Numbered from the stretch's first letter, positions 51,479 to 61,612 are shown. The stretch is DNA of 64,000 nucleotides from an uncultured SAR116 cluster alpha proteobacterium (GCA_902619615.1 CACNFD010000010.1:1-64000), one strand, 5' to 3'. The notes: generated by a model not told the origin, from the letters alone. Numbers and translations are program-made.

Positions 51479-51985
51479 ATGAAAAATTGGCAAAATAGAC
51501 TTTATAAAACATTAAAAAATGACGGAATTAAAATATTTAGCTATGTCCCTGATGCTGGACATAAGATATTAATAGATAATGCAACAAAAGACAATTCAGT
51601 CATAGCTATACCTTTAACATCAGAAGGTGAGGGTATAGGCATTGCAGCTGGTTCCTACTTAGGAGGATCTAAAGCTGTATTATTAATGCAGAGTAGTGGT
51701 GTCGGAAATTGTATTAATCAATTATCATTAATAAAACACGGTCAATTTCCTTTTTTTACTATCATTACAATGAGAGGTGAATTTGGTGAAGGTAATCCTT
51801 GGCAGTTTGCAATGGGTGAAGCAGTAATACCAACTTTAAATTCAATGGGAGTAAGTTGTATTAAAATTGAAAGAGAAGAAGATGTTGAAAGCACAATAAA
51901 AGCTGCTTTGACAATGGCATTTAAGTCAGAGAGATCTGTTGCTGTTTTACTTTCACAGAAATTAATCGGAGCTAAGATTTTTTAG
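51479..51985 (+). CDS. TPP-dependent decarboxylase, PYR-domain (alpha) subunit; sulfopyruvate/phosphonopyruvate decarboxylase-like
   Basis: IPLTSEGEGIGIAAGSYLGGSKAVLLMQSSGVGNCINQL (catalytic Glu of PYR domain). Confidence 0.82.
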   Translation: MKNWQNRLYKTLKNDGIKIFSYVPDAGHKILIDNATKDNSVIAIPLTSEGEGIGIAAGSYLGGSKAVLLMQSSGVGNCINQLSLIKHGQFPFFTIITMRGEFGEGNPWQFAMGEAVIPTLNSMGVSCIKIEREEDVESTIKAALTMAFKSERSVAVLLSQKLIGAKIF

Positions 51986-51998
51986 TAATTTATAAAAA

Positions 51999-52574
51999 AT
52001 GAATTTATTAGACAGAAAAAAAGCAATTCCTATTTTGATTGGAGATTATAAGAGATTTCTTATTATTTCAGGTTTGGCAGGGCCAGCAAAGGATATTGGT
52101 TTTTTAACTAAAGAAAGTCCAAATACTTTTTTATTTGGGGGTGCAATGGGAGGAGCTCTACCAACCTCCCTTGGCCTAGCATTATCAAGGCCAAAAGAAA
52201 CAGTACTATGTGTTTCGGGTGATGGTGATATTTTAATGTCTATGGGTTGTCTAGCTACAATAGCAACTATTAAACCCAAGAACCTTGTCATTATTTGTGT
52301 TGACAATGCGTTATATTTGGAAACAGGTGGACAGACATCTCATACAGGTTTAGGTGTAAATTTAGATATGATTGCAAAGGGGTGTGGCTTTCCTATTACT
52401 AAAACAATAGTAACTGAGGATGAATTATTAGAAGGAACAAAAATTCTTCATAATAATTTTAGAGGCCCAGCTTTCATACTATTAAAGGTTAATAAATCAA
52501 ATCCTCCCAAATATTCAAGAAATTGGAATGCTTCCGAAGAAAAATTGAAATTCAGAAAAAATTTAATAAACTAA
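51999..52574 (+). CDS. TPP-dependent decarboxylase, PP-domain (beta) subunit; sulfopyruvate/phosphonopyruvate decarboxylase-like
   Basis: GAMGGALPTSLGLALS, SGDGDILMSMGCLATIATIKPKNLVIICVDNALYLETGGQTS (GDG...N TPP-binding motif). Confidence 0.83.
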   Translation: MNLLDRKKAIPILIGDYKRFLIISGLAGPAKDIGFLTKESPNTFLFGGAMGGALPTSLGLALSRPKETVLCVSGDGDILMSMGCLATIATIKPKNLVIICVDNALYLETGGQTSHTGLGVNLDMIAKGCGFPITKTIVTEDELLEGTKILHNNFRGPAFILLKVNKSNPPKYSRNWNASEEKLKFRKNLIN

Positions 52575-52648
52575 ATATTTATCTTTGATTAAATTAGTAA
52601 ATATGTTAACTAAATAGTTTCCTAGTAAACTATTTTGCAGGTATTGTT

Positions 52649-53083
52649 TTGAAAGAATCATTTGAAGATAATATAGGTTTGTTAATTCACGATGTGGCTC
52701 GATTACTTCGTGTTTTATATGATCGTCAAATGGCTTCTATAGGTCTAACTAGATCTCAATGGTGGATATTGACTTATTTATATTTTAAAGATGGCATAAA
52801 ACAATCAGAACTTGCAATACTTATGGATATGGAAAAAGCACCATTAAGTAGACTTTTAGACCGCATGGAATTAAAGGGATGGGTTGAAAGAAAAAGTGAA
52901 AGTAAAGATCGAAGAATAAAAAATATTTATTTATCTGAAAAAATTAAACCTCTTATTAATTCCATGAGAGACAAAGCAGCAACTTATAGAAAAGATTCTT
53001 TATCAATATTAAACAATCAAGATCTCAACAAGTTAAGAGATTTACTACAGATTTTAAAAAAAGATTTATCTTCAAAAGTATAA
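52649..53083 (+). CDS. MarR-family transcriptional regulator
   Basis: LTRSQWWILTYLYFKDGIKQSELAILMDMEKAPLSRLLDRMELKGWVERKSESKDRRIKNIYLSEK; TTG start. Confidence 0.93.
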   Translation: MKESFEDNIGLLIHDVARLLRVLYDRQMASIGLTRSQWWILTYLYFKDGIKQSELAILMDMEKAPLSRLLDRMELKGWVERKSESKDRRIKNIYLSEKIKPLINSMRDKAATYRKDSLSILNNQDLNKLRDLLQILKKDLSSKV

Positions 53084-53101
53084 TTTAAAGGAAAAGAGTT
53101 A

Positions 53102-54361
53102 ATGTCAAATGAAGTTGATAAAGAATTAAACTCTGACAAAAGAGTAGTCAGATTTTTGTTTTTAATTTTACTTCCGACTTTAGTTGTACTTACAACTATG
53201 GGTTATTTTTATTCTTTAGGTAGATTTATATCGACTGAAAATGCATACATAAAAGCTCCTATTATTTCTGTTCAATCGGAGGTTTCTGGAAGAGTAGATA
53301 TGGTATTTATTAGAGATAATCAAAGAGTAAAAAAGGGAGATAAACTTTTTAAAATTGATACTAAAAAACTTGAAATGGATTTAAGTGAACAAAAACAAAA
53401 TCTTATAAATACAATTAAAGAAATTGAGAATAGAAAATCAAAATATAACGAGGCGAAAGAAGAAGTAAAATTAGCAAAAGAAGAAATTAAATTTTATTCT
53501 TCTGAAATTACAAGAGTGAAATCTCTAGTTAATGTTGAGATTAAATTAGCAAAGGAAAAGGTTGAATATTTAAAATTAGAGCTAAATAGAATTAAAAATT
53601 TAGTTAAAAAAGGAGTTGGTCTTAAAAGTAAACTTGACGAAGCAAAATATCTTTATAATTCTGCTTTAGCTAATTTAAAATATGTAAATCTAAATAATGA
53701 TTTAGAAAAAATTAAATATTCGTATTTGTCTTCAAAACAAAAACTAAAAATAAATCAAGATAAACTTAAAACAATATTAACAACTTTAAATGGCAATGAA
53801 AAAATTTTGCCAACAAGACATCCATTATATTTAAAACATAAAAGTAAATTAAATAAAATAAACTTTGATATTAAGCAGTCAATTATATTTGCTAAGCAAG
53901 ATGGGATTGTTGCTAAATTGAATCTGGAAAAAGGAGAGTATATAGATGTTGGAAAAATTCTATTTGCAATAGTTGATGAAAAAAAATCTTGGTTAGAAGC
54001 CAATTTAAAAGAAACTGACTTAACTAATATAAAAGTTGGTCAATCAGCATATTTTATTCCAGATGCATATCCTGATACAAAATGGAACGCCCAAGTGCAA
54101 AGTATAAGTCCTGCCACAGGTGCTGAATTTTCAATTTTACCACCACAAAACTCTTCTGGTAATTGGGTGAAGGTTGTTCAAAGAATTCCTGTAAGAATTT
54201 CCATTGGTGATCCGACTAATAAAAATGAAGATAATTTAAATATTGATAAGCAGCTTAGGGTAGGTATGTCTGTGTTGGTTACGATAGACACTGAGTATGA
54301 GAGTGAAATTCCAATAATAATTCGACCTTTTGCTAATGTTTTTAAATTGCTAAGAGATTAA
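53102..54361 (+). CDS. HlyD/EmrA-family membrane fusion protein
   Basis: N-terminal TM, STENAYIKAPIISVQSEVSGRVDMVFIRDNQRVKKGDKLFKID, long coiled coil, DGIVAKLNLEKGEYIDVG. Confidence 0.92.
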   Translation: MSNEVDKELNSDKRVVRFLFLILLPTLVVLTTMGYFYSLGRFISTENAYIKAPIISVQSEVSGRVDMVFIRDNQRVKKGDKLFKIDTKKLEMDLSEQKQNLINTIKEIENRKSKYNEAKEEVKLAKEEIKFYSSEITRVKSLVNVEIKLAKEKVEYLKLELNRIKNLVKKGVGLKSKLDEAKYLYNSALANLKYVNLNNDLEKIKYSYLSSKQKLKINQDKLKTILTTLNGNEKILPTRHPLYLKHKSKLNKINFDIKQSIIFAKQDGIVAKLNLEKGEYIDVGKILFAIVDEKKSWLEANLKETDLTNIKVGQSAYFIPDAYPDTKWNAQVQSISPATGAEFSILPPQNSSGNWVKVVQRIPVRISIGDPTNKNEDNLNIDKQLRVGMSVLVTIDTEYESEIPIIIRPFANVFKLLRD

Positions 54362-54362
54362 T

Positions 54363-55865
54363 TTGTCACCTTTAATATCTGAAACTAATACTTCATTTAA
54401 ATGGTTTATTTTAGCTACAGCAACATTTGTAACTATGCTTTATGCGATGAATGTAACAATAGCTTCAATTGCGTTATCAGACATGAGAGGAGCTATGGGA
54501 GCAACACAAGACCAGATTTCTTGGGTTGTAACTGGAAATATAGTTGCAACAGCAATCTTTACTCCTTTTGCTGGCTGGTTATCTTCGAGAATACAAATTA
54601 GAACAATCCTTTTTTTTAGCGTAATAGGTTTTATAATTTCTTCTATTTTTTGTGGAATGTCAGATTCTTTGGAAGAAATTGTTATTGCAAGAGTGGCACA
54701 AGGCATTTTTGGAGCACCACTTCCGCCACTTTCACAAACGCTTGTTTTAGCTGTATTTCCAAAAAGACAAATTTCTGTGGCTATGGCAGTTTGGGGAATG
54801 GGTACAATTTTGGGTCCTGTGATCGCACCAACGATTGGAGGATACCTTGGTGAATTACTAAATTGGAGATGGGTTTTTTACACTTTAGTACCATTTGGGT
54901 TTTGTGCTTTATTAGCCGTAATGGCCACAGTTCCAAAAAGACAAGTTGAAGGTGGAATGCATTTAGACTGGGTTGGTTTTTTGGCTCTTGCATGTAGTGT
55001 TGCTGCATTACAAATAATGTTCGACAGAGGAGAAAGAAATAGTTGGTTTGATAGCACAGAGACTATTATTGAGTGTGGAATAGCTATTATTGGCTTTTAT
55101 ATATTTATTACTCATAGCCTGACTACAAAACAGCCCTTTATAAATTTAAATATTTTTAAAGACAGAAATTACACAGTAGGTCTTATTTTAATATTCTTCT
55201 TTGGCATGTTAAATTTTGTTCCAATGGTTATCTTTCCACCTTTACTACAAGAATTGAGAGGATATCCTCAATCTATAATTGGAATAATATTAGGTATGAG
55301 AGGAATAGGAACGTTTGTTGGTTTTGCAATAATAGCTTTTACTAGCAGAATAGACCCAAGAATAATTATATTTTTTGGCTTTGGGATACAGGCTGTTTCA
55401 GGCCTTTACATGTCAACTTTCGATATAAATATGACCTTTTCACATATAGCCTGGGCCAGCTTAGTTCAGGGTTTAGGTGTTGGTTTGACTTGGCCTCCAG
55501 TCAGTGTTATTTGCTTTGCAACATTGTCAAATAAATTTCATGGAGAAGCTACAGCTATGTTTCATCTAATTAGAAACATTGGATCGAGTTTTTTTATTTC
55601 AGTAAGTGTTGCTGTTGTCCTACATATGGGTCAAATCAACTTTGAGGAAATTGGTTCTACAGTATCATTATGGAACCAAGGGATTAACTTTTCAGGTGTC
55701 ATTAATTCATTAGATGATTTGAATATTACAAAGTTAACAAATGAATTAAATAGACAAAGTCTTATGGTTGGGTATATAGATGCATTTAAATTATATGCAT
55801 GGGTAGGTTTTTTATCTATACCATTAATTTTTTTAATAAAAATAACAAAGACACAAAATAATTAA
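54363..55865 (+). CDS. DHA2-family MFS multidrug efflux transporter (EmrB-like)
   Basis: 14-TM-like; VTIASIALSDMRGAMGATQDQISWVVTGNIVATAIFTPFAGWLSSR, WGMGTILGPVIAPTIGGYLGELLNWRWVFYTLVP. Confidence 0.93.
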   Translation: MSPLISETNTSFKWFILATATFVTMLYAMNVTIASIALSDMRGAMGATQDQISWVVTGNIVATAIFTPFAGWLSSRIQIRTILFFSVIGFIISSIFCGMSDSLEEIVIARVAQGIFGAPLPPLSQTLVLAVFPKRQISVAMAVWGMGTILGPVIAPTIGGYLGELLNWRWVFYTLVPFGFCALLAVMATVPKRQVEGGMHLDWVGFLALACSVAALQIMFDRGERNSWFDSTETIIECGIAIIGFYIFITHSLTTKQPFINLNIFKDRNYTVGLILIFFFGMLNFVPMVIFPPLLQELRGYPQSIIGIILGMRGIGTFVGFAIIAFTSRIDPRIIIFFGFGIQAVSGLYMSTFDINMTFSHIAWASLVQGLGVGLTWPPVSVICFATLSNKFHGEATAMFHLIRNIGSSFFISVSVAVVLHMGQINFEEIGSTVSLWNQGINFSGVINSLDDLNITKLTNELNRQSLMVGYIDAFKLYAWVGFLSIPLIFLIKITKTQNN

Positions 55866-55886
55866 TTCTAATTTATAAGGAAATAC

Positions 55887-56777
55887 ATGAGAAATAATAT
55901 TATTCTAATTGATGGGGGTATGGGTCAAGAATTAATACATAGATCAAAAGTTAAGCCTGATGGTCTTTGGTCAGCAAGAGTGATGCTTGATAATTATGAC
56001 TTAGTTGTGGATTTACACAGAGATTTTATAAAAGCTGGTGCAGAGGCAATAACATTAAATTCTTATAGTGTCACACCCCAAAAGTTAAAAAGATATAATC
56101 TGGAAGAATTATTCATACCTCTACAAAAAAGTGCAATTAGAGCTGCTATTGAGGCCAAAAAATCATCGTCAGTTGAAACTGACATAAAAATTATTGGCTG
56201 TTTACCACCACTAGTTATGAGTTATAAGACAACTATAGGTGTAGATAAGGACGAAGCAAAAGATACTTATAAGAAAATAATAGAAATTCAAGAACCCCAT
56301 GTAGAAATACTTATTTGTGAAACAGTATGTTCAATTGAGGAGGCTCACATAGCAACTGAAACAGCTCTTACTACAGATAAAAAAATTTGGTTAAGTTTTT
56401 GTGTTAAAGAAGAGGATGGAGCCCTATTACGATCTGGAGAGCATCTAGAAGATGCTTTAAGAGAATTTGACAATTCAAAAATTGACGCTTTTTTGATAAA
56501 TTGTGCTCCACCTGAAGCTATTCATTCTTCAATTAAAGTTATAAAAAATTTTTCAAAACCTTTTGGTGCCTTACCTAATGCTTTTGAAACAGTAAACAAC
56601 CTAGACATTCATAATGACGTGTCAATTCTAAAAAAAAGATATGATTTAAACATTGATAAATTTGTAGGTGAAATGTTGAGTTACATTAAAAATAATGCTT
56701 CAATAGTTGGAGGATGTTGTGAAGTTGGTCCTCAATATATTGAAGCACTTAGAAATGAAATTGTTAAAATTAGATAA
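55887..56777 (+). CDS. Homocysteine S-methyltransferase family protein
   Basis: LIDGGMGQELIHR, EAITLNSYSVTPQKL, LINCAPPEAI, IVGGCCEVGPQYIEAL (GGCC zinc site). Confidence 0.9.
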   Translation: MRNNIILIDGGMGQELIHRSKVKPDGLWSARVMLDNYDLVVDLHRDFIKAGAEAITLNSYSVTPQKLKRYNLEELFIPLQKSAIRAAIEAKKSSSVETDIKIIGCLPPLVMSYKTTIGVDKDEAKDTYKKIIEIQEPHVEILICETVCSIEEAHIATETALTTDKKIWLSFCVKEEDGALLRSGEHLEDALREFDNSKIDAFLINCAPPEAIHSSIKVIKNFSKPFGALPNAFETVNNLDIHNDVSILKKRYDLNIDKFVGEMLSYIKNNASIVGGCCEVGPQYIEALRNEIVKIR

Positions 56778-56798
56778 AGTGGTTGGGGTTAATAAAAA

Positions 56799-57638
56799 AT
56801 GAAATTTAATGGAACTCAGAATTATATTTCAACTGAAGATTTGAACGTTGCAGTAAATGCAGCAATTTCACTTGAAAAACCATTATTAATTAAAGGTGAG
56901 CCAGGCACTGGAAAAACAGAATTGGCTAGACAAGTATCTGATAGCCTTGGATTAGGTATTATTGAATGGAATATAAAATCCACAACAAAGGCTCAGCAAG
57001 GATTATATGAATATGATGCTGTTAGTCGTCTCAGAGATAGCCAACTAGGCGATAAGAAGATAGAAAATATTGGAAATTACATAAAGAAAGGTAAGATTTG
57101 GAATGCTTTTGAGTCCAAAGAAAAATCAGTACTATTAATTGATGAGATTGATAAAGCAGATATAGAATTTCCAAATGACCTACTTCAAGAGTTAGATAAA
57201 ATGGAATTTTTTGTTTATGAAACTAATGAAATAGTTAAAGCAAAAAAAAGACCCATAGTCATAATAACATCTAATAATGAGAAAGAACTTCCAGAGGCAT
57301 TCTTAAGACGATGTTTTTTTCATTACATTCAATTTCCTGAAATTGATACCTTAAAAAAGATTGTTCAAGTACACTTTCCTGAAATTAAAAAATCATTGCT
57401 AGAATCAGCCTTACATAGATTTTTTGAAGTTAGAGAAATTCCTGGATTAAAGAAAAAACCATCAACTTCAGAGGCCCTAGATTGGATTAAACTTTTATTA
57501 CTTGAAGATATTAATCCTATAGATTTAAAAAGTGATGGAAAGGATTTGTTACCCAAGTTACATGGGGCTCTCATTAAAAATGAACAAGATATTCATTTAT
57601 TTGAAAGATTAGCTTTCATGGCAAGAGGAAATAGATAA
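56799..57638 (+). CDS. MoxR/CbbQ-type AAA+ ATPase
   Basis: LLIKGEPGTGKTELARQVSDSL Walker A, VLLIDEIDKADIEFPNDLLQELD Walker B, TSNNEKELPEAFLRRCFFHYI. Confidence 0.92.
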   Translation: MKFNGTQNYISTEDLNVAVNAAISLEKPLLIKGEPGTGKTELARQVSDSLGLGIIEWNIKSTTKAQQGLYEYDAVSRLRDSQLGDKKIENIGNYIKKGKIWNAFESKEKSVLLIDEIDKADIEFPNDLLQELDKMEFFVYETNEIVKAKKRPIVIITSNNEKELPEAFLRRCFFHYIQFPEIDTLKKIVQVHFPEIKKSLLESALHRFFEVREIPGLKKKPSTSEALDWIKLLLLEDINPIDLKSDGKDLLPKLHGALIKNEQDIHLFERLAFMARGNR

Positions 57639-57642
57639 AAGA

Positions 57643-58833
57643 ATGTTTCTAAATTTCTTTTTCAAATTAAAAGATGCCAGAATTCCAGTTACATTAAATG
57701 AATTTTTTACATTTTTAGATTCAATTAAATTAGACTTTATTCAATTTAAAACTGAAAATTTTTATTACATGGCTAGAGCAAGTCTAGTCAAAGACGAAAG
57801 ATTAATAGATCGATTTGATGTTGTATTTGGTGAATATTTTAAGGGCATTGAAACCTTAAAATTAGAAGATGTACTTGAACATTTAAAAGTCCCAAAAGAA
57901 TGGCTTCAAAAAATGTTGGATAAGCATTTTACCAAAGAAGAAATTAAGGAGATAAAATCTTTAGGTGGTTTTGATGAACTAATGAAAACACTTGAACAAA
58001 GACTAAAAGAACAAAAAAAACGTCATCAAGGTGGTAATAAATGGATAGGTACAGCAGGTAAATCACCCTTTGGAGCTCATGGATACAATCCAGAAGGAAT
58101 AAGAATTGGACAACATACAAGAGGGCAGGGGAAAGCTGTTAAAGTATGGGACAAAAGAGTATTTCGTGATTTTGATGATACTAGAGAATTAGATACACGA
58201 GGAATGCAAGTTGCATTAAAAAGATTAAGGCAATGGGCAAGAACTGGTATTGATGAAGAGTTAGATATAGATAATACAATTTCACATACTGCAAAAAATG
58301 GTTATTTAGACATAAAAACCAGAAAAGAAAGAGAAAATGCAATTAAAATATTACTTTTTCTTGATGTAGGTGGTTCTATGGATGACTACATTAAACAAGT
58401 AGAAAATTTATTTTCAGCTGCAAAAAATGTTTTTAAAAACCTTAACTTTTTTTACTTTCATAACTGTCTATATGAAGGTGTTTGGAAAAGTAACGCAAGA
58501 CGATGGAAAGAACAATTTTCTACAACAGAAATTTTCAGGACATATGGTAAGGAATACAAATGTATCTTCGTTGGTGATGCCTCAATGAGTCCATATGAAA
58601 TTTTAGTAGAGGGTGGAGGTAATGAACATTTTAATCAAGAAACAGGACAAGTTTGGTTAGAAAGAGCTATTGCCCAGTGGCCGTCAAATGTTTGGATTAA
58701 TCCAACCAAAAAGGAGCATTGGAATTATTCTCAGTCTACACATATTATTAAAGAAATATTTTCAAATAGAATGGTGCCTTTAAGTATAAAAGGAATAGAA
58801 GAAGCAACTAAAATTTTATCCAAAACTAATTAA
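57643..58833 (+). CDS. CoxE-like von Willebrand factor A-domain protein
   Basis: LLFLDVGGSMDDYIKQVENLFSAAKNVFKNLNFFYFHNCLYE; adjacent to the MoxR-type ATPase. Confidence 0.9.
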   Translation: MFLNFFFKLKDARIPVTLNEFFTFLDSIKLDFIQFKTENFYYMARASLVKDERLIDRFDVVFGEYFKGIETLKLEDVLEHLKVPKEWLQKMLDKHFTKEEIKEIKSLGGFDELMKTLEQRLKEQKKRHQGGNKWIGTAGKSPFGAHGYNPEGIRIGQHTRGQGKAVKVWDKRVFRDFDDTRELDTRGMQVALKRLRQWARTGIDEELDIDNTISHTAKNGYLDIKTRKERENAIKILLFLDVGGSMDDYIKQVENLFSAAKNVFKNLNFFYFHNCLYEGVWKSNARRWKEQFSTTEIFRTYGKEYKCIFVGDASMSPYEILVEGGGNEHFNQETGQVWLERAIAQWPSNVWINPTKKEHWNYSQSTHIIKEIFSNRMVPLSIKGIEEATKILSKTN

Positions 58834-58854
58834 AATAAATAGGTAACTTAATAA

Positions 58855-59358
58855 ATGAAAGAAAACAAAATTGGCGGCCAGTGTTCAACTCCAATAGTTC
58901 TTCCTGAACAGAAGGTTTTAAAAGAATGGTTGGATTATAATGGTCACATGAACGTTGCCTACTATACACTAGCGTTTGATAAATCCTTAGATATATTTTT
59001 AGAAGATGTACTTGGAATAGGAGAAACTCATGCTTATGAAAATTCTCAGGGTCCTTTTGTTGTTCAAGCTCATTATCATTATTTAAGTGAGATGAAATTA
59101 AATGAAAAATTTAACGTACGCTTATTTGTTGTTGATTGCGATAAAAAAAAGATGCACTTATGTTTAGAAATTTTTTCAAAGCTTCAAGAAAAAGTAATTG
59201 CAGTTGTTGAACAAGTTTTAATAAATGTAAATTTAAAACTACGTAAGTCTGAACAATATCCATCATGGGCTTTTGAAAAACTTCTCAAATTAAAAAATGC
59301 TCATAAAAATGCCTTATTACCGTCTGCTTTCGGAAAATCCATAGGATTAAAAAAGTAG
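58855..59358 (+). CDS. Hotdog-fold thioesterase family protein
   Basis: VLKEWLDYNGHMNVAYYTLAFDKSLDIFLE ... VQAHYHYLSEMKLNEKF. Confidence 0.85.
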   Translation: MKENKIGGQCSTPIVLPEQKVLKEWLDYNGHMNVAYYTLAFDKSLDIFLEDVLGIGETHAYENSQGPFVVQAHYHYLSEMKLNEKFNVRLFVVDCDKKKMHLCLEIFSKLQEKVIAVVEQVLINVNLKLRKSEQYPSWAFEKLLKLKNAHKNALLPSAFGKSIGLKK

Positions 59359-59364
59359 AAAAAA

Positions 59365-60672
59365 ATGATCTTAAAATTAATTTTAACATGTTTTTGTTGG
59401 ATTGCTGTTTTACCAATAATTTACGGACTAAATTTTGGCGAAAGATATATGTTTTTTCTAATATTCATATATTTTTTATTATTATTTTGGATGTTTATCT
59501 TCTCAAAAAACACTACTAAGATAATTATTTCTCTTTTGTTTCTATTTACTTTTTTAATTTTAGATAATTTTCCATCAAAAGAAATTATTCTAAAAGCTGG
59601 GAACTTTTTTATTATTTTTTCTGCTTTTCTTCCAAGTTTATGGATTTTAAGGGCTACAGCTATCACAATGCCATCAGTTCAAAGCACTCAATCACTTCTA
59701 TCAAAATTAAATTCAAAAAAAATACTTTCAGGGCTTCAAGTTACATCGCATTTTCTTGGCAGTGTAATTAATATTGGTTCTTTTCCACTTTTATCTTCTG
59801 TACTTCCTAAAAATTCAAAAATTAGTTTAAGACAGTCTGCTGGTGAAGCATCAATTCGTGGAATGAATACAGCGGTTTTATGGTCACCTTTTTTTGTTAG
59901 TTTTGCAGTTGGGCAGATTTATCTTCCTGAAATGTCAGCATGGATAGGGATTGGATTTGGAATTATTATAGCAACACTCTTTAATCTTATAACAATAAGA
60001 TTAATTATTGGGAAATTAACAATTAATTATCTTTTTGACTCTTTATCATGTATTAAACCAATATTTTCAAGATTACTTATTTTAGCAATATCTGTATTTT
60101 TTGTTGGGCAAATCTTCAATAAGACTGCTTTGAATGCAATAATAATTGTAGTACCAATTTTAGTGTTTATTCAAATATTGAGACGACCAGAAACATCAAA
60201 CCTCATTTTCAAAAATTTAAAAAATTTGATACAAAATTCTGGAGATGAAATGTTACTGATTTCAGTATCTATGTTTTTAGGGTCAATATTAACTAATTCT
60301 GTTGAGATTCAAAATATTGTTAGCAGTAATATAGGTGATTATTTCCCATTTTGGATGATGATCATTTTATTACCTTTTATAGTTTGGTGTTTTAGTCTAA
60401 TTGGTGTACATCCAATAATTACGTCAGCTCCAATTTTATCATTATTTGGTCCTTTACTATCTGTTTGGGAAGCTGCTTTTTTAATGCAAGCGCATCTTAT
60501 AGGTTGGTGTGCGGGTACCGCAATAAGTTTTACATCTCTTTCTGTTTTAACAAGTGCTGAAAATTTTAAAATCTCAATCTCAAAATTGGTATTTGGACCT
60601 AATTTGTTTGCCACCATTGGACTTATTTTTTTTGGGGCAATTATCCTAATTATATCAAATTATTTTTTGTAA
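59365..60672 (+). CDS. Polytopic inner membrane protein, permease-like, unknown substrate
   Basis: 435 aa, ~11-12 hydrophobic segments; SHFLGSVINIGSFPLLSSVLP and IGVHPIITSAPILSLFGPLL re-entrant-like motifs. Confidence 0.75.
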   Translation: MILKLILTCFCWIAVLPIIYGLNFGERYMFFLIFIYFLLLFWMFIFSKNTTKIIISLLFLFTFLILDNFPSKEIILKAGNFFIIFSAFLPSLWILRATAITMPSVQSTQSLLSKLNSKKILSGLQVTSHFLGSVINIGSFPLLSSVLPKNSKISLRQSAGEASIRGMNTAVLWSPFFVSFAVGQIYLPEMSAWIGIGFGIIIATLFNLITIRLIIGKLTINYLFDSLSCIKPIFSRLLILAISVFFVGQIFNKTALNAIIIVVPILVFIQILRRPETSNLIFKNLKNLIQNSGDEMLLISVSMFLGSILTNSVEIQNIVSSNIGDYFPFWMMIILLPFIVWCFSLIGVHPIITSAPILSLFGPLLSVWEAAFLMQAHLIGWCAGTAISFTSLSVLTSAENFKISISKLVFGPNLFATIGLIFFGAIILIISNYFL

Positions 60673-61569
60673 AATTTCATTTGAATTAATTTTATCTAAT
60701 TTATGTTCTTTATAAGAAACATAACAGACACACATCATTATTATTGTGCCTCCTAAAATTACAAAAGGATCAAATTTTTCATTGAAGATGAATAAACCTA
60801 CCATCGATGCCCATACAAGTTGTAAAAATAATATAGGCTGAGTTACTACCATTGGTGCTACTTTTATAGCTTTTGTCATAGTTATATGTCCAATAGTTGC
60901 TATTATAGCAGTAACAGTAAGAATTAATAAAGCTTCAATTGAAAGAGGTTCCCAACTATAAATTGCTGATGGAATTAAAAAAATTGTTGTAAAAATAGAT
61001 AGCATTGCAACAATTTCAGAAGAAGTTCTTTCTTTCGATACTATTTTAGCAATTAGATAAGACATAGTGAAAACTACAGTTGCCAATAACATACTTATTT
61101 GACCACTCTCAATTACCTTAAAACCTGGCCTTAGAATAATAAGAGCACCAATAAAAGATATTATAATTGCTAATAACCTGTGTTTATATAGAGTTTCTTT
61201 TAGAAAAAAACATGCTCCAAAAGACACAAAAATATATGTTAAAAAACCAATCGCCGTCACCTCTGCGACTGGCATAACAGACATAGCATAAAACCATAAA
61301 GTAACACCAATAGAGTGAACAAAACCTCTTAAAATAAATTTTTTCATCAAAGATCTGTGAGGTCTAAATTTCGTTAGTGAAATCAATGACGGAATTAATA
61401 GCATTGTCCCTATTGCATATCTTAGAAATGCAGCTTGAGGAGCAGGAACTTCTCCTTCTAAATATCTTACAGTTGCTGTGACACCTACAAACAAAATTGT
61501 TGTAATTACCATCCACAAAATACCAATTAAAGATTGATTCAAATCAAAATCCTTTATTTTATTTATCAT
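60655..61569 (-). CDS. EamA/DMT-superfamily transporter
   Basis: Ten TM pattern with duplicated EamA domains; PAPQAAFLRYAIGTMLLIPSL, AEVTAIGFLTYIFVSFGACFFLKE. Confidence 0.9.
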   Translation of the reverse strand: MINKIKDFDLNQSLIGILWMVITTILFVGVTATVRYLEGEVPAPQAAFLRYAIGTMLLIPSLISLTKFRPHRSLMKKFILRGFVHSIGVTLWFYAMSVMPVAEVTAIGFLTYIFVSFGACFFLKETLYKHRLLAIIISFIGALIILRPGFKVIESGQISMLLATVVFTMSYLIAKIVSKERTSSEIVAMLSIFTTIFLIPSAIYSWEPLSIEALLILTVTAIIATIGHITMTKAIKVAPMVVTQPILFLQLVWASMVGLFIFNEKFDPFVILGGTIIMMCVCYVSYKEHKLDKINSNEILQKII

Positions 61570-61612
61570 GTTAATTAAATAATTTACTTAAGTCTAATTA
61601 ATTGTTTTAAAA

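Noticed and set aside
54401-55008. Cys/Trp/Asn-rich alternate-frame and antisense ORFs inside the EmrB-like gene
   Set aside because: Out-of-frame readings of a strongly supported transporter CDS; odd composition is a frame artefact.
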